Source: Tunicatimonas sp964551335 (GTDB lineage: Bacteria; Bacteroidota; Bacteroidia; Cytophagales; Cyclobacteriaceae). Taken from it: a stretch of DNA of 64,000 bases. Positions 43,134 to 52,800 of the stretch are shown here, piece after piece (position 1 is the first letter of the stretch; each line of letters opens with the position of its first letter). The stretch is taken from NCBI GenBank assembly GCA_964551335.1, contig CAZKCO010000021.1, positions 1-64,000 of the forward strand, written 5' to 3'. The notes beneath the pieces are model-generated. The model saw only the letters and a list, made by a program, of their open reading frames with translations, was not told the origin of the DNA and did no database searches. A program made the translations under genes and the position numbers.

Positions 43134-43535
43134 TTACTGGATTTCAATGGTCGTCTTTTGATCAGAACCTGAGCGGTCATCCGCTAGCTTTTGCCGGAAC
43201 GAGTCGTACTCTTCATCCGACATATTGCGGATGACATCGGCAAATGCCGGATGCAACTCTGACTTGTATTCGTAGCGATTATATCCACGAGGATAGTGCC
43301 AACGGCCACGGTAGCCGTATCCACCAGGGTAATATCCGTTATGAACCGACGCTACCCGGGTGAATCTACGCCAAAATAGTCTTCGGCTAACGAAGCGAAA
43401 CAGGGCGCCGAAGAGTAAGACGAACAGCACTACCTTGAGTATGAAGGGCAAAGCGAACAGGACGATGCCCACGCCAATGCCTATTAAAATGGTTTTTAAC
43501 AATGGGTTGTACATGATTATTATTTTTGGTGTCAT
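43134..43535 (-). CDS. Small membrane protein of the sigma/Hsp20 cluster
   Basis: 133 residues (126 if the ATG at 43514 is used). One or two hydrophobic segments, ILIGIGVGIVLFALPFILKVVLFVLLFGALF, are followed by a basic, Gly/Tyr-rich part (YYPGGYGYRGRWHYPRGY) and a charged tail with a NMSDEEYDSFRQKL helix. I do not recognise a named family. It ends 24 nt before the Hsp20 start and may act in envelope stress; that is inference from context. Confidence 0.7.
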   Translation of the reverse strand: MTPKIIIMYNPLLKTILIGIGVGIVLFALPFILKVVLFVLLFGALFRFVSRRLFWRRFTRVASVHNGYYPGGYGYRGRWHYPRGYNRYEYKSELHPAFADVIRNMSDEEYDSFRQKLADDRSGSDQKTTIEIQ

Positions 43536-43732
43536 TAATCTTTCAATGCAGAAGACGGGCGACTTCGGAAATTACTTTACCAAAGCAGAAAATTTTTTTG
43601 AAAATATTTCTGGAGGGGTATACAGAAGAATAGCGAACTGGTCTAATACTATTGATTTTAGGTCGTAATTGATGCTGGATTACAAATCCAGCCGAGCCTG
43701 TGTGAATTGCAAGTAAAAGCGATAAGGTTAGC

Positions 43733-44038
43733 TTAACGACCGCAGCGCTTTCGCCATTCTTCTTTCAAACGGTCTTTTTCTTCCTGACTCAGATTGCCCC
43801 AGCGGCCCCGACGATACTTCGGCCAGGGCGGGCGGTTAGATCCTCCGAAGCGAAAGCCTCCGAATAATATCCGGCACAGCACAAGTAATCCTAGTGCCTG
43901 TAAGTAAGTGAGCGGCTTAACGTCTAAAACATTGGAAAGAATTGCGTTCCATAGCAGCATCACCACCCCGGCCAGTGCTCCGATCAGCAGCGGAATAAAA
44001 AGCAAAAAGAATCCTCGGTGACGTTTTCTGGGAGTCAT
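43733..44038 (-). CDS. Small two-helix membrane protein next to ECF sigma
   Basis: 101 residues: a basic N-terminus, two membrane segments (FFLLFIPLLIGALAGVVMLLW and YLQALGLLVLCRILFGGF) and a basic, Trp/Arg-rich tail with NLSQEEKDRLKEEWRKRCGR. It begins one base after the sigma stop, so it is in the same transcript. In this position an anti-sigma or sensor role is possible, but no known anti-sigma domain is visible. The tail motif SQEEKDRL resembles SDEEYDSF in the next protein of the cluster. Confidence 0.7.
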   Translation of the reverse strand: MTPRKRHRGFFLLFIPLLIGALAGVVMLLWNAILSNVLDVKPLTYLQALGLLVLCRILFGGFRFGGSNRPPWPKYRRGRWGNLSQEEKDRLKEEWRKRCGR

Positions 44039-44039
44039 A

Positions 44040-44612
44040 TCAGTAAGATAGAAATTCGTGATACAATGTTTCCAATCGGCGGCGTAAATGTTTCACCGCA
44101 TACCCCTTTCGGGAGATGATCGTCTTGAGCTTTTCTCCGCTTTCGTCCGCAATTTGTTGCAAGGTCTTATCCTCCAGTTCGTTTTCCACAAATACTCGTC
44201 GCTGGTTTTCGGGCAGTTCCTCTAGAGCAATGAACAATTCCTGCCAAAAGATTTCTTTGAGATATTCGGTTTCCGGATCGTGAGAATCTGCCAGTAGAAT
44301 ATCGGTCAGTCTGAATTCACCATCTTCGCCGTATTGATAGTCGCCCAGCGAGTCCGGCTTTTTCTTACGGTGCTTATCCACAATTTTGTTCCGGGCCACC
44401 CGGTACAGCCACCCACTGATCTGCTCAATTTCTTCGATATTAACCGAATGGCTTAACTGATACCATACCTCCTGCAAAATGTCTTCCGCATCCTCATCGG
44501 AGCCTACCCGGCCCCGGATAAAGCGAAACAGGCGGTTACCGTAGTCTTTGACCACCTGCACAATCTTGGGCGGGGAGGGTTTGGGCACCAGCGTATTGAT
44601 CGGGTCTTCCAT
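44040..44612 (-). CDS. ECF RNA polymerase sigma factor
   Basis: 190 residues. Region 2: YGNRLFRFIRGRVGSDEDAEDILQEVWYQL, ending in GWLYRVARNKIVDKHRKKK. Region 4: LEELPENQRRVFVENELEDKTLQQIADESG and KTIISRKGYAVKHLRRRL. It heads a minus-strand cluster with two small membrane proteins and Hsp20. No FecR is present, so this sigma is of another class than the one at 13348-14010. Control by the adjacent small membrane protein is a guess. Confidence 0.92.
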   Translation of the reverse strand: MEDPINTLVPKPSPPKIVQVVKDYGNRLFRFIRGRVGSDEDAEDILQEVWYQLSHSVNIEEIEQISGWLYRVARNKIVDKHRKKKPDSLGDYQYGEDGEFRLTDILLADSHDPETEYLKEIFWQELFIALEELPENQRRVFVENELEDKTLQQIADESGEKLKTIISRKGYAVKHLRRRLETLYHEFLSY

Positions 44613-44710
44613 TCTTTAGCATAAGACGAACAGAAGCCGGAAATACTTTAAAGGCGCTACGAAATGCCGCAGAATAATATCTAGGTAAAACGTTTATGGC
44701 AGTCCAACCG

Positions 44711-47700
44711 CTAGGGCAAAACGGTGATAAGGGCGTTTATATTAATCTCTTTCTGCTCGCCCTTATAGGTAGTAATCAGCAGTTGTTGGGTGTTGGCGGG
44801 AAGCAGTAACGCACGGGAAGATTGTGACAGATAAGCCGATCCGTAAGTGAATTCGTGTTGGTAAGATTGGCCGTTACTTAGGGTGACGATGGCAGAAGCA
44901 TCCTGCTCGGTAGCCTGATAGATACTTGTGGTAGTTGAGCGAGTAAATGTTTCCAAAGGCTGATTGTTGTTGGCTACTACGCTGATCAACCGGCCATTGG
45001 ACGATAACTGGGCTATTCCGCGGGCATCGCCATCAGCAATAAATCCGGTTTGGGTGGGGGGCACCGTAGTGAAGTTGCCGGTTCCGTCCCCCAGCAATAG
45101 GCCCCCTAAAGAAGCATCACGGGGACCGGCTGCTGCTTCTACGGCGTAGAAGTTTCCGCTCCATAACATGTCCAGATGCCCGTCCTCATTGTAGTCCTGC
45201 ACCGCTATTCCGAAGACAGGAGATACTTGGGCTTCAGTGGGTAACGCCCGGATACTGAATTTTCCGTTGCCTTGGTTTTCCAGGTAGCTACTCTCAAAGC
45301 GCTCGCTGCGGACAACGTAGGCAGCTTCCAACTCTTCGGGCAAAAATGATTTCTCAAAGGTGGCTTCGGCGTACGAACGGTAGGTTTTAAAGCGGGCTCG
45401 CATGGCATTAATTTGCTTTACCAAGTCATCCCGACGGTGCGCCAGGTAATTTTCACCCTGCACGTAGTAGCACATGACCGGATCGATGCTACCGTTTTTG
45501 TCATAATCGCTGGCGTACACGCAGAGCGGTTGCTCAGTTGATGCCCGATACGGACTATTCAGTCCCAGGTTGCCTACGATGTAATCGGTATCGCCATCCC
45601 GGTCAAAGTCACCGCCGGCAATGCTATTCCACCAGCCGTTCGTTCCAACTAGGCCAGTATCATCAGTACGCTCGATGAGCTTGCCGTTTTGATTACGGAA
45701 GAAACGGATGGGCATAAACTCACCTACCACCAGTAAGTCAGTCCAACCGTCGTCATCGTAGTCCGTCCACAGCGCCGATGTTATCAATCCGGCTTGAGTT
45801 AGTTCGGGAGCAGCGGTTGAGGTTGCATCGGTAAACGTTCCCTGATCATTTTGAAGTAGATAGCTGGAAGGAGGCATTGGATATCGTCCCGGCACGATAC
45901 GCCCACCGACAAACAAATCAAGATCACCATCCTGATCGTAGTCACCGGCCGTTACGCAGGAACCACTGGCCGTGAGATCAGGAAGAGCCGATTGATCTCG
46001 GGTGAAATTCCCCAATCCGTCATTACGATATAGACGGTCCTGGTACTGCGGGCTATTTTCGGGAAAGGCGCTACCTCCGCTGACAATGTACAAATCCAGA
46101 TCACTATCGGCGTCAGCATCAAACAAAAGCGCGCCCATATCTTCCGATTCACAGTCGAACTCCCAGGGTTTTGGCTGGAAAGATCCATCGGATTGTTGAA
46201 CGAAAAACTGTCCGCAGGAGCCCGCGGCTCCGCCTACGAATAGATCATCCCGACCGTCGCTGTTAATATCTCCTACGGCCATGCCCGGCCCACCCTGGGA
46301 GTGCATATGGGGTAGAATCCGCTGCTGCCGAAAATCCACAAAATCATTTTCCTGATGAGTATACTGTAAACCCAGACTATCGCTGATCCTTTGGAAGGTT
46401 ACTTGCTTAGCTGCTGCTGGTGCAGATTCAGTACGGCTATTTTCGTAGGCTACCGTCAGCAGTTGATTGGGTTCTACTTCGGTGATGGTTTGCAACTGCC
46501 CGTCGGGCCAAACTACCCGCAGCGAGTCTACCGTAGCGCTATCACCCAAACCAATGTGCAGCGTAGGTGCCACGCTGGAGGCGTAGCCCCGGCTGAGATT
46601 GTTTTCGTATAATTGCGTCTGTTCGCGCTGGTACACCAGTACTTTTGCACCAATACCAAAGGGGTTGCCGACAGGGCCGTGAAAATTTACTTTGAGGTAA
46701 GACCTATTCTTCTTTTCACTAGTGAGGTTTTTATAAATGTGAGCCGGGCTGTTCGTAGTATTCACGACCAGTTCCAGATCGCCATCGCTATCCAAGTCAG
46801 CGTAAACCGCCCCGTGCGAAAAGCCGGGAGTGCGAATGCCCCAATCCTCCGACCGATTAGCAAAAGTTAAATCCCCCTGATTCTCAAAGAGGTAATCGGC
46901 AATACTCACTCCCTCGAGTTGAAGTACGTTCTCCTGCTTCTTGGCAAGTTTTGCCTCGGCCGAGCCCATTGGAGTGTTAAACATTTGCTGGTAGTTGATA
47001 TAATCCAGATCGCCCAGGTCGCGGCGGAAACCATTGGTCACAAACAAGTCTTTATCGCCATCGTTGTCGTAGTCGGCCAGTAGCGGGCTCCAGCTCCAGT
47101 CGGTGCTGCTCACCCCCGAAAGAAAACTAATCTCGCTGAAGTAGCCTTCCCCTCGGTTCCACTGCAAGGTGTTACGGGTAAACTGAGGTTGGTAGCCCTG
47201 CTGGATAGCCATCTGAAAGCGCTCGTAGTTGGTCCCCGGCAAGATGAGTTTACGGCGAAAATTATCTTCGGGGCGCATATCCAACTCGATGATGTCAACC
47301 AGTCCATCGTTGTTAAAATCGGCGGCATCGTTGCCCATTCCGGCGTAGCTGGTGTGCTTGAAGTAACTTTGGGCTTCATCGCTAAACGTGCCGTCCTGCT
47401 GGTTGACGTATAGTACATCGCTACCGATAAAATCATTGGAGATATAAATATCCGGCCAGTTATCCTGATTAATATCCGTTACGGCCACTCCCAGACTTTG
47501 GCCCTCGATGAGAATCCCCGATTCGCGAGATACATCTACGAATGATTCGCCATCATTTCGGTACAGCACATCCGTACTGCTAGACTGGCCTTTCGTTTTC
47601 CGGGGCTTGATGGTATCCACCTGAAAAACCGAGTCGGTGGGGTTTACGATGAGGAAAGCATCCAGATCGTTATCTCGGTCATAATCCAGGAAGGTAGCGT

Positions 47701-48205
47701 GCATCACCTGCCGGGAATCAGCTAGTCCGTAAGCCTTAGCCTCTTCGGAGAATGTGCCGTCGTGTTGGTTGATATAGAGCAGGTTTGCCCGATCCTGTTC
47801 GGAGCCAATGCCAGAAACGCAGACGTAAATATCCAGCCAGCCGTCCTGGTTAATATCCACCATCGTTACCCCCGTGCCCCAGCGCTCATTCACTAAACCG
47901 GCTGATTCGGTTACATCCGTAAATTGAAGATTGCCCTGATTAAGGTAGAGTCGGCCGCTAACCTGGTTGCCGCTAAAGTACAGATCAGGAAGCCCATCGT
48001 TATTCACATCACCCACCGCTACTCCCGCGCCGGTGTAAATGTTCATGTAGGAGTACACATTATAGGTACTATCCTCTACCAACTCATTGCTAAAATCAAT
48101 ACCTGTTTCCTCGGGAGACAGTTGCTCGAATACAGTCGTCTCTGGCTGGCAGGCGGTAGTCAGCAGACATAACAAGCAAAGTGATGAAAGAATATTTTTT
48201 ACCAT
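44711..48205 (-). CDS. VCBS/FG-GAP repeat lipoprotein with ASPIC/UnbV segment (CRTAC1-like)
   Basis: 1164 residues with a lipobox (LLTTACQP, Cys19). Many FG-GAP/VCBS blades run along it, each with a calcium-loop signature such as DVNNDGLPDLYFSGN, DINQDGWLDIYV, DYDNDGDKDLFV and DFDRDGDTDYIVG. Near residue 555-600 an ASPIC/UnbV piece appears (GLGDSATVDSLRVVWPDGQLQTI). The fold should be one or two seven-blade propellers at the cell surface. It follows the SusD gene on the same strand but is separated by a terminator and has its own -7 box, so it can be expressed apart from susCD. Such proteins often travel with SusCD pairs; the ligand is unknown. Confidence 0.92.
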   Translation of the reverse strand: MVKNILSSLCLLCLLTTACQPETTVFEQLSPEETGIDFSNELVEDSTYNVYSYMNIYTGAGVAVGDVNNDGLPDLYFSGNQVSGRLYLNQGNLQFTDVTESAGLVNERWGTGVTMVDINQDGWLDIYVCVSGIGSEQDRANLLYINQHDGTFSEEAKAYGLADSRQVMHATFLDYDRDNDLDAFLIVNPTDSVFQVDTIKPRKTKGQSSSTDVLYRNDGESFVDVSRESGILIEGQSLGVAVTDINQDNWPDIYISNDFIGSDVLYVNQQDGTFSDEAQSYFKHTSYAGMGNDAADFNNDGLVDIIELDMRPEDNFRRKLILPGTNYERFQMAIQQGYQPQFTRNTLQWNRGEGYFSEISFLSGVSSTDWSWSPLLADYDNDGDKDLFVTNGFRRDLGDLDYINYQQMFNTPMGSAEAKLAKKQENVLQLEGVSIADYLFENQGDLTFANRSEDWGIRTPGFSHGAVYADLDSDGDLELVVNTTNSPAHIYKNLTSEKKNRSYLKVNFHGPVGNPFGIGAKVLVYQREQTQLYENNLSRGYASSVAPTLHIGLGDSATVDSLRVVWPDGQLQTITEVEPNQLLTVAYENSRTESAPAAAKQVTFQRISDSLGLQYTHQENDFVDFRQQRILPHMHSQGGPGMAVGDINSDGRDDLFVGGAAGSCGQFFVQQSDGSFQPKPWEFDCESEDMGALLFDADADSDLDLYIVSGGSAFPENSPQYQDRLYRNDGLGNFTRDQSALPDLTASGSCVTAGDYDQDGDLDLFVGGRIVPGRYPMPPSSYLLQNDQGTFTDATSTAAPELTQAGLITSALWTDYDDDGWTDLLVVGEFMPIRFFRNQNGKLIERTDDTGLVGTNGWWNSIAGGDFDRDGDTDYIVGNLGLNSPYRASTEQPLCVYASDYDKNGSIDPVMCYYVQGENYLAHRRDDLVKQINAMRARFKTYRSYAEATFEKSFLPEELEAAYVVRSERFESSYLENQGNGKFSIRALPTEAQVSPVFGIAVQDYNEDGHLDMLWSGNFYAVEAAAGPRDASLGGLLLGDGTGNFTTVPPTQTGFIADGDARGIAQLSSNGRLISVVANNNQPLETFTRSTTTSIYQATEQDASAIVTLSNGQSYQHEFTYGSAYLSQSSRALLLPANTQQLLITTYKGEQKEININALITVLP

Positions 48206-48227
48206 GTGCTTCGAGCTACGCTGGATT

Positions 48228-48235
48228 CAAATGTA
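48228..48235 (-). promoter_or_regulatory. Putative -7 box of the VCBS lipoprotein gene
   Basis: On the minus strand TACATTTG matches TAnnTTTG exactly, 23 nt upstream of the ATG at 48205. A TTTG 16 nt further upstream (complement of 48252-48255) could be the -33 box; it falls inside the terminator hairpin after susD. Confidence 0.5.
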
Positions 48236-48238
48236 AAG

Positions 48239-48267
48239 AAAAAAAGCAACCCAAAGTTGGGCTGCTC
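48239..48267 (-). terminator. Intrinsic terminator after susD
   Basis: Read on the minus strand: AGCAGCCCA-loop-TGGGTTGCT followed by seven T. It lies between susD (ends 48341) and the VCBS lipoprotein gene (starts 48205). It should stop most susCD transcripts before the VCBS gene, which has its own promoter box just after it. Confidence 0.75.
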
Positions 48268-48292
48268 TTACTATTCAAGATAACAGATGATC

Positions 48293-48320
48293 GTAGGAAC
48301 ACGATTAATCTTGTTTCTAC
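48293..48320. repeat. GTAGGAAC-type palindrome without insert, copy C
   Basis: The uninterrupted form: GTAGGAACACGATTAATC followed by TTGTTTCTAC, a 28-bp near-palindrome. Compared with copies A and B it lacks the GC-rich segment between CGA and ATTAATC. It lies between susD and its terminator. Confidence 0.6.
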
Positions 48321-48340
48321 AGAATTGCGTTAATCTGAAA

Positions 48341-49858
48341 TTAGTATCCGGTATTTTGCTGTAGTACACCACCACTACGGTCGATCTCCGACTGGGGGAA
48401 AGGGAACAGGTTTAACCGGTCATCCCAGCGGTCGCCAAAAATCTCGGCTCCAATACCCCAGCGGGTAATATCAAACCAGCGGTGTGGTTCAAACGCTAGC
48501 TCAATGCGCTTTTCTTGGCGAAGGGCTTCAACAATATTTCCGGTATCGGCTAAAGGAGCTAAGCCTGCTCGAGTCCGGATATCGTTAATCTGCATTAAGG
48601 CGTCGGCATCCCGGCCTTGTTCAATTAATGCTTCGGCGTAAAGTAGTTTCAGTTCAGCCAGCCGGAACCAACGCTCGTTGTTGAAATCGGCCTGTCCGTG
48701 GGGAGCATGATTTTCGGGTACTACGTTGCGCGCGCCCCGGTACTTCGCCATCGTAAGATTAGTGGAAGACCATTCCGGATTGTAAGGAATAGCTTCGTAG
48801 GGGTTAGTGGTGTAGTACATATCACCTTCCTGGTATATCGTAACTTCTCGCCGTAGGTCGCCGGGCTCGTAGGCATCCAGCAAATCCTGGCTAGGGGCTA
48901 ACCATCCCCTCTTGCCTCCCGGAGCCCCGTTTCCGGCATCCAACACATGCCCTCTGGCAATACCCTGCGAAGCCTTGAAAGCCTCAGAGTGAATATCATC
49001 AAACACCCAGATGTTATCATCGGAAAAGGGACCGCCAAACTGTATCTCAAAAATAGACTCAGCGTGGTTTTCATTATCATAGGCAAACACCGCCCCGTAG
49101 TCGGCCAGTAGCATATAAGGCCCGTTCTGAATGACGTCCTCGAAGGCCGCAATAGCCGCCGGCCAGTCTTCCTTCCAGACGTTTACTTTGCCAACGTAAG
49201 CCTTAGCTGCCCAAGCCGTAGCCCGTCCGAGGTTAGCATCATCCCAGCCTTCGGGCAACCCGTTGGCGGCATCGTTAAAGTCCGACAGGATTTGGGCAAA
49301 AAGAGCTTCTTGGGTGGCATTTGGCTGAGCTAAACCGTTTAAGTCACGAAGAACTTCGGTGACCAAAGGTGGGGTTCCCCACATTTTAAGCGCCTGGAAG
49401 TGAAACCAGGCCCGCAAAAACTTAGCTTCGGCTTCCAGTTGGGACTTTTGCTCCTTACTAAGTTCGTTCTCATCGTCTAGCTTGTCTATCACCAGGTTAG
49501 CCCGGTAGATACCCTCGTAGACCATGGAGTAGAGTGCCTGAAAGGGGACAGCGAAGGGATCAAAAAGCAAGTTATCTAAGTTACGGGATATTCCGTCGGA
49601 GGTTAAATCATCAGCTACTACGTCGTCAGTGGTAGCCAGCGACATCTTCCAGTACTCCCCATTTTCTCCTATGGTTTCAGTACTTATCCCCCAGAATTTC
49701 TGAATAGATGAGTAAGAAGCAAATATAGCTCCGTCAAAGTCAGCTTCAGTTTTATAGAAAGTGTTTTCTGTCACTCGGTCCAGCGGTTCCAGATCAAGAT
49801 TATTGCAGGATTCGGTTAAGAAAAATATCGTCAGTACGACTAAAATCAGCTTTTTCAT
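48341..49858 (-). CDS. SusD/RagB-family outer-membrane lipoprotein (second pair)
   Basis: 505 residues with a lipobox (LTESCNNL, Cys18) and the SusD opening LEPLDRVTENTFYKTEADFDGAIFASYSSI. The helical core has AEAKFLRAWFHFQALKMWGTPPLV, and the C-terminus shows RQEKRIELAFEPHRWFDITRWG and LFPFPQSEID. It is the surface glycan- or nutrient-binding partner of the SusC at 49890-52979. The gap to susC is 31 nt. The substrate is not assignable. Confidence 0.95.
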   Translation of the reverse strand: MKKLILVVLTIFFLTESCNNLDLEPLDRVTENTFYKTEADFDGAIFASYSSIQKFWGISTETIGENGEYWKMSLATTDDVVADDLTSDGISRNLDNLLFDPFAVPFQALYSMVYEGIYRANLVIDKLDDENELSKEQKSQLEAEAKFLRAWFHFQALKMWGTPPLVTEVLRDLNGLAQPNATQEALFAQILSDFNDAANGLPEGWDDANLGRATAWAAKAYVGKVNVWKEDWPAAIAAFEDVIQNGPYMLLADYGAVFAYDNENHAESIFEIQFGGPFSDDNIWVFDDIHSEAFKASQGIARGHVLDAGNGAPGGKRGWLAPSQDLLDAYEPGDLRREVTIYQEGDMYYTTNPYEAIPYNPEWSSTNLTMAKYRGARNVVPENHAPHGQADFNNERWFRLAELKLLYAEALIEQGRDADALMQINDIRTRAGLAPLADTGNIVEALRQEKRIELAFEPHRWFDITRWGIGAEIFGDRWDDRLNLFPFPQSEIDRSGGVLQQNTGY

Positions 49859-49889
49859 AGTTAAATTCTTTTGCAGTAGCGAATGATTT

Positions 49890-52800
49890 TTAGAAGGTTA
49901 CCCGGGCGCCCAGTTGGAAAATGCGCGGTTGTGGAGAGCCGCCTGAATCCTGGCCGGTAGCCAGCGGAAACTCACCCTTCTGGAAACTGAATCCCCGGGT
50001 TACTTCCGGGTCAAATCCTAGGTAGTTGGTGAAGGTAAATAAGTTTTGAGCTCCTACGTACACCCGCAAGTTGTTGATAAATCCACTAGTTATTGACTCC
50101 AGTGCCTCTGAAGATACATTATATCCTAGCTGAATGTTCCTGATTCGCAGAAAATCGGCATCTTCTACCCAACGGTCAGAGAAGCGGTTGTTATTATTCA
50201 GGTCGTCCAGCGTAGCGCGCGGAATTTCATCGCTGGTACCGGGGCCCGACCAACGGTCTAGCACGCGGGTAGACTGGTTATTGGTACCGGCCAGGTTTTC
50301 GAAACTCTGGCGGGCGGCATTGTATACCTGCATTCCTCCCACTCCTTGAAATAATACCGAGAAGTCAAACCCTCTCCAATCGGCTGAAAGGTTAATACCG
50401 TAGTAAAAATCAGGAATTGGGCTACCCAAAGTTGTACGGTCGTTGTTGTCTACTACTCCGTCTCCGTTGACGTCTACAAACCGAATATCTCCCGGCTGAC
50501 GGTCGGCTGATAATGCATCGGGCGGGGCATTATCTACTTCGGCCTGGGTCTGATAGATACCATCAGTCTTAAAACCGTAGAAGTGCCCTAGCGACTCGCC
50601 CACAATAGTACGGTGGGTTTGTCCGCCGCCTATTCCGCCAATAATAGCCGGTATTTCACCCAATGAGGTAACCTCATTGTTTACCGTAGTAAAGTTACCA
50701 CCGATACTATAGTTAAAATCTCCTACTCGGTTGTTGTAGTTTAGGGCTAGTTCAATACCGTTGTTCCTGATCTGACCAATGTTCGCATCAGTGGGTAAGA
50801 AGAATCCTGACACCGCCGGAACGGGCAATCCTAATAGTACGTCGTCAGTTACCTTATCATAATAGTCGAAGGTAAGTTCTACGCGTCCTTCCCAAAAAGC
50901 AGCGTCTAACCCAATATCGGTCTGGGTACTAACCTCCCATTTTAGGTCAGCGTTAGCAAAGCTGGTAGGTACCGGAGCGCGTACTATATTCTGTCCACTA
51001 CCAATCACGTAGAAGGGGTTAATATTTAGTGAGCTAAGGTACGCAAAGTTCAGACCGGTAAACTGATTACCGGATTGTCCCCAACCCGCCCGAATCTTTA
51101 AATCATCAATAAAGCTGGTTTCGGGAAAGAAGGATTCCTCGGTAATACGCCAACCTACCGATGCGGAAGGAAAGATATCGGAACGATTGCCTTCGGCAAA
51201 GCGGGAAGAAGCATCGCGGCGAACGTTGAATGTAGCCAAATATTTACTGCCGAAAGAGTAATTGACCCGGCCCAGAAATCCGCGTAGTGCCCACTGGTCG
51301 GCTTCGTTACCGGCCGCCACAGTGCTAGCCACTGAGCCAAACCGGATAGCCGGGTTAAACAGGTCGCGCCCCTGGATGCGTAGTTTGTCGAAGCGGAAGT
51401 TGGTTTCTTCGTGTCCGAGCAGTACGGTCAGATTGTGGCGTCCGAATGTTTTAGAATACGTTAAAGTATTAGCGATGTTGGTTGTTAACTCAATTGGGCG
51501 GGATTGTACTAGCAGCGATAGATTGGGGTCACCAATCTGGGAGAAAGTAACCGGTCCCTGATAGTAAAAGCCATCACCTACATTGTAGTCTAGTCCAAAT
51601 GAAGTTTTAAAGGTCAGGCCTTCAATAATTTCCCATTGTCCGTAGATGTTTCCTAGTACTTTGCGGTTTTTGACTCGGGTTTCGTTGGCCCTGAAGTCGC
51701 TACGATACACAAGGTTACTTCCGGTAGCCCCGCCAGTGGTAGTAGGGTTCTCGGGGTTATAACCAAACGGCCCATCGGGGTTGTATATTTTGAACCAGGG
51801 CGCGTTGCGAGCCGAGTTAAACGCAGCAAAGCGATTGCCCTCGGATTGCACCAGGCGATCTACGAAGCTAACCAAGAGGGACTCACCAAAGGTAAATTGC
51901 TTACGTTTGCCTACCTTGATATCGGAGTTGGCCTTGAAGGAGTAACGTTCAAAATCCTGTGCCAATTCAATTCCTTCCTGAGTAAGATAACCGGCCGATA
52001 CGCTGAAGTTTATGTTCTCACTACCGCCGCTAGCCGTGATGTTATGGCTCTGCATGGGGCCATTTTTGAAGGTAGCATCCTGCCAGTCTATAAAGGGTTC
52101 ACCCCGAAATTGGCTAAAGTCCCGTCCTAACTCTGACTGCAGATCGATAAACTGATCTACGTTGAGCACATCAATACGCTGAGGAGTAGTCTGGGTTCCG
52201 ATGAAGCCATCGTAGGTAACGGAAGTTCGGCCTTCGGCCCCTCGTTTGGTAGTGACAATAATCACCCCATTCGCCGCCCGAGCCCCGTAGATGGCCGCTG
52301 AAGCGGCATCTTTAAGTACGTCGATGGATTGAATGTCGTTAGGGTTAATTCCAGCTAATGGATTAGTCTCCGTATTGGATCCGGTATTAACGGTGATGTT
52401 ACTGGTTTGTACGATAGGTACTCCGTCAATTACCCATAGCGGTTGGTTTACCCCAGCAGTACCTACGCCCCGAATACGAACATTAATGGGGGCACCGGGA
52501 TCGCCACTACGGTTGGAGATCTGTACCCCGGATATTCGGCCAGCCAGAATCTGGTCGGGACTAGTAATAGGTTTCTCGGCGATCTCAGCGGCCGGAATAG
52601 AACCTACTGCTCCGGTAAGGTCGGCTTTCTTTTGAGTTCCGAATCCTACCACCACAATCTCTTCCAGTGATTGAATATCGGGCGGCATTACTACATCAAC
52701 TGTACTGCGGTTGCCCACGGCTATTTCCTGTGAGGTATAACCCACGGCGGAAAAAACCAGAGTGGCATCTTCGCCGGGTACATTAATTCGGTAGTTCCCG

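Noticed and set aside
43360..43668. Plus-strand ORF of 102 codons opposite the small membrane protein
   Set aside because: It overlaps the minus-strand gene at 43134-43535, which has membrane segments and an operon context; the plus reading is Asn/Lys/Thr-rich without motif.
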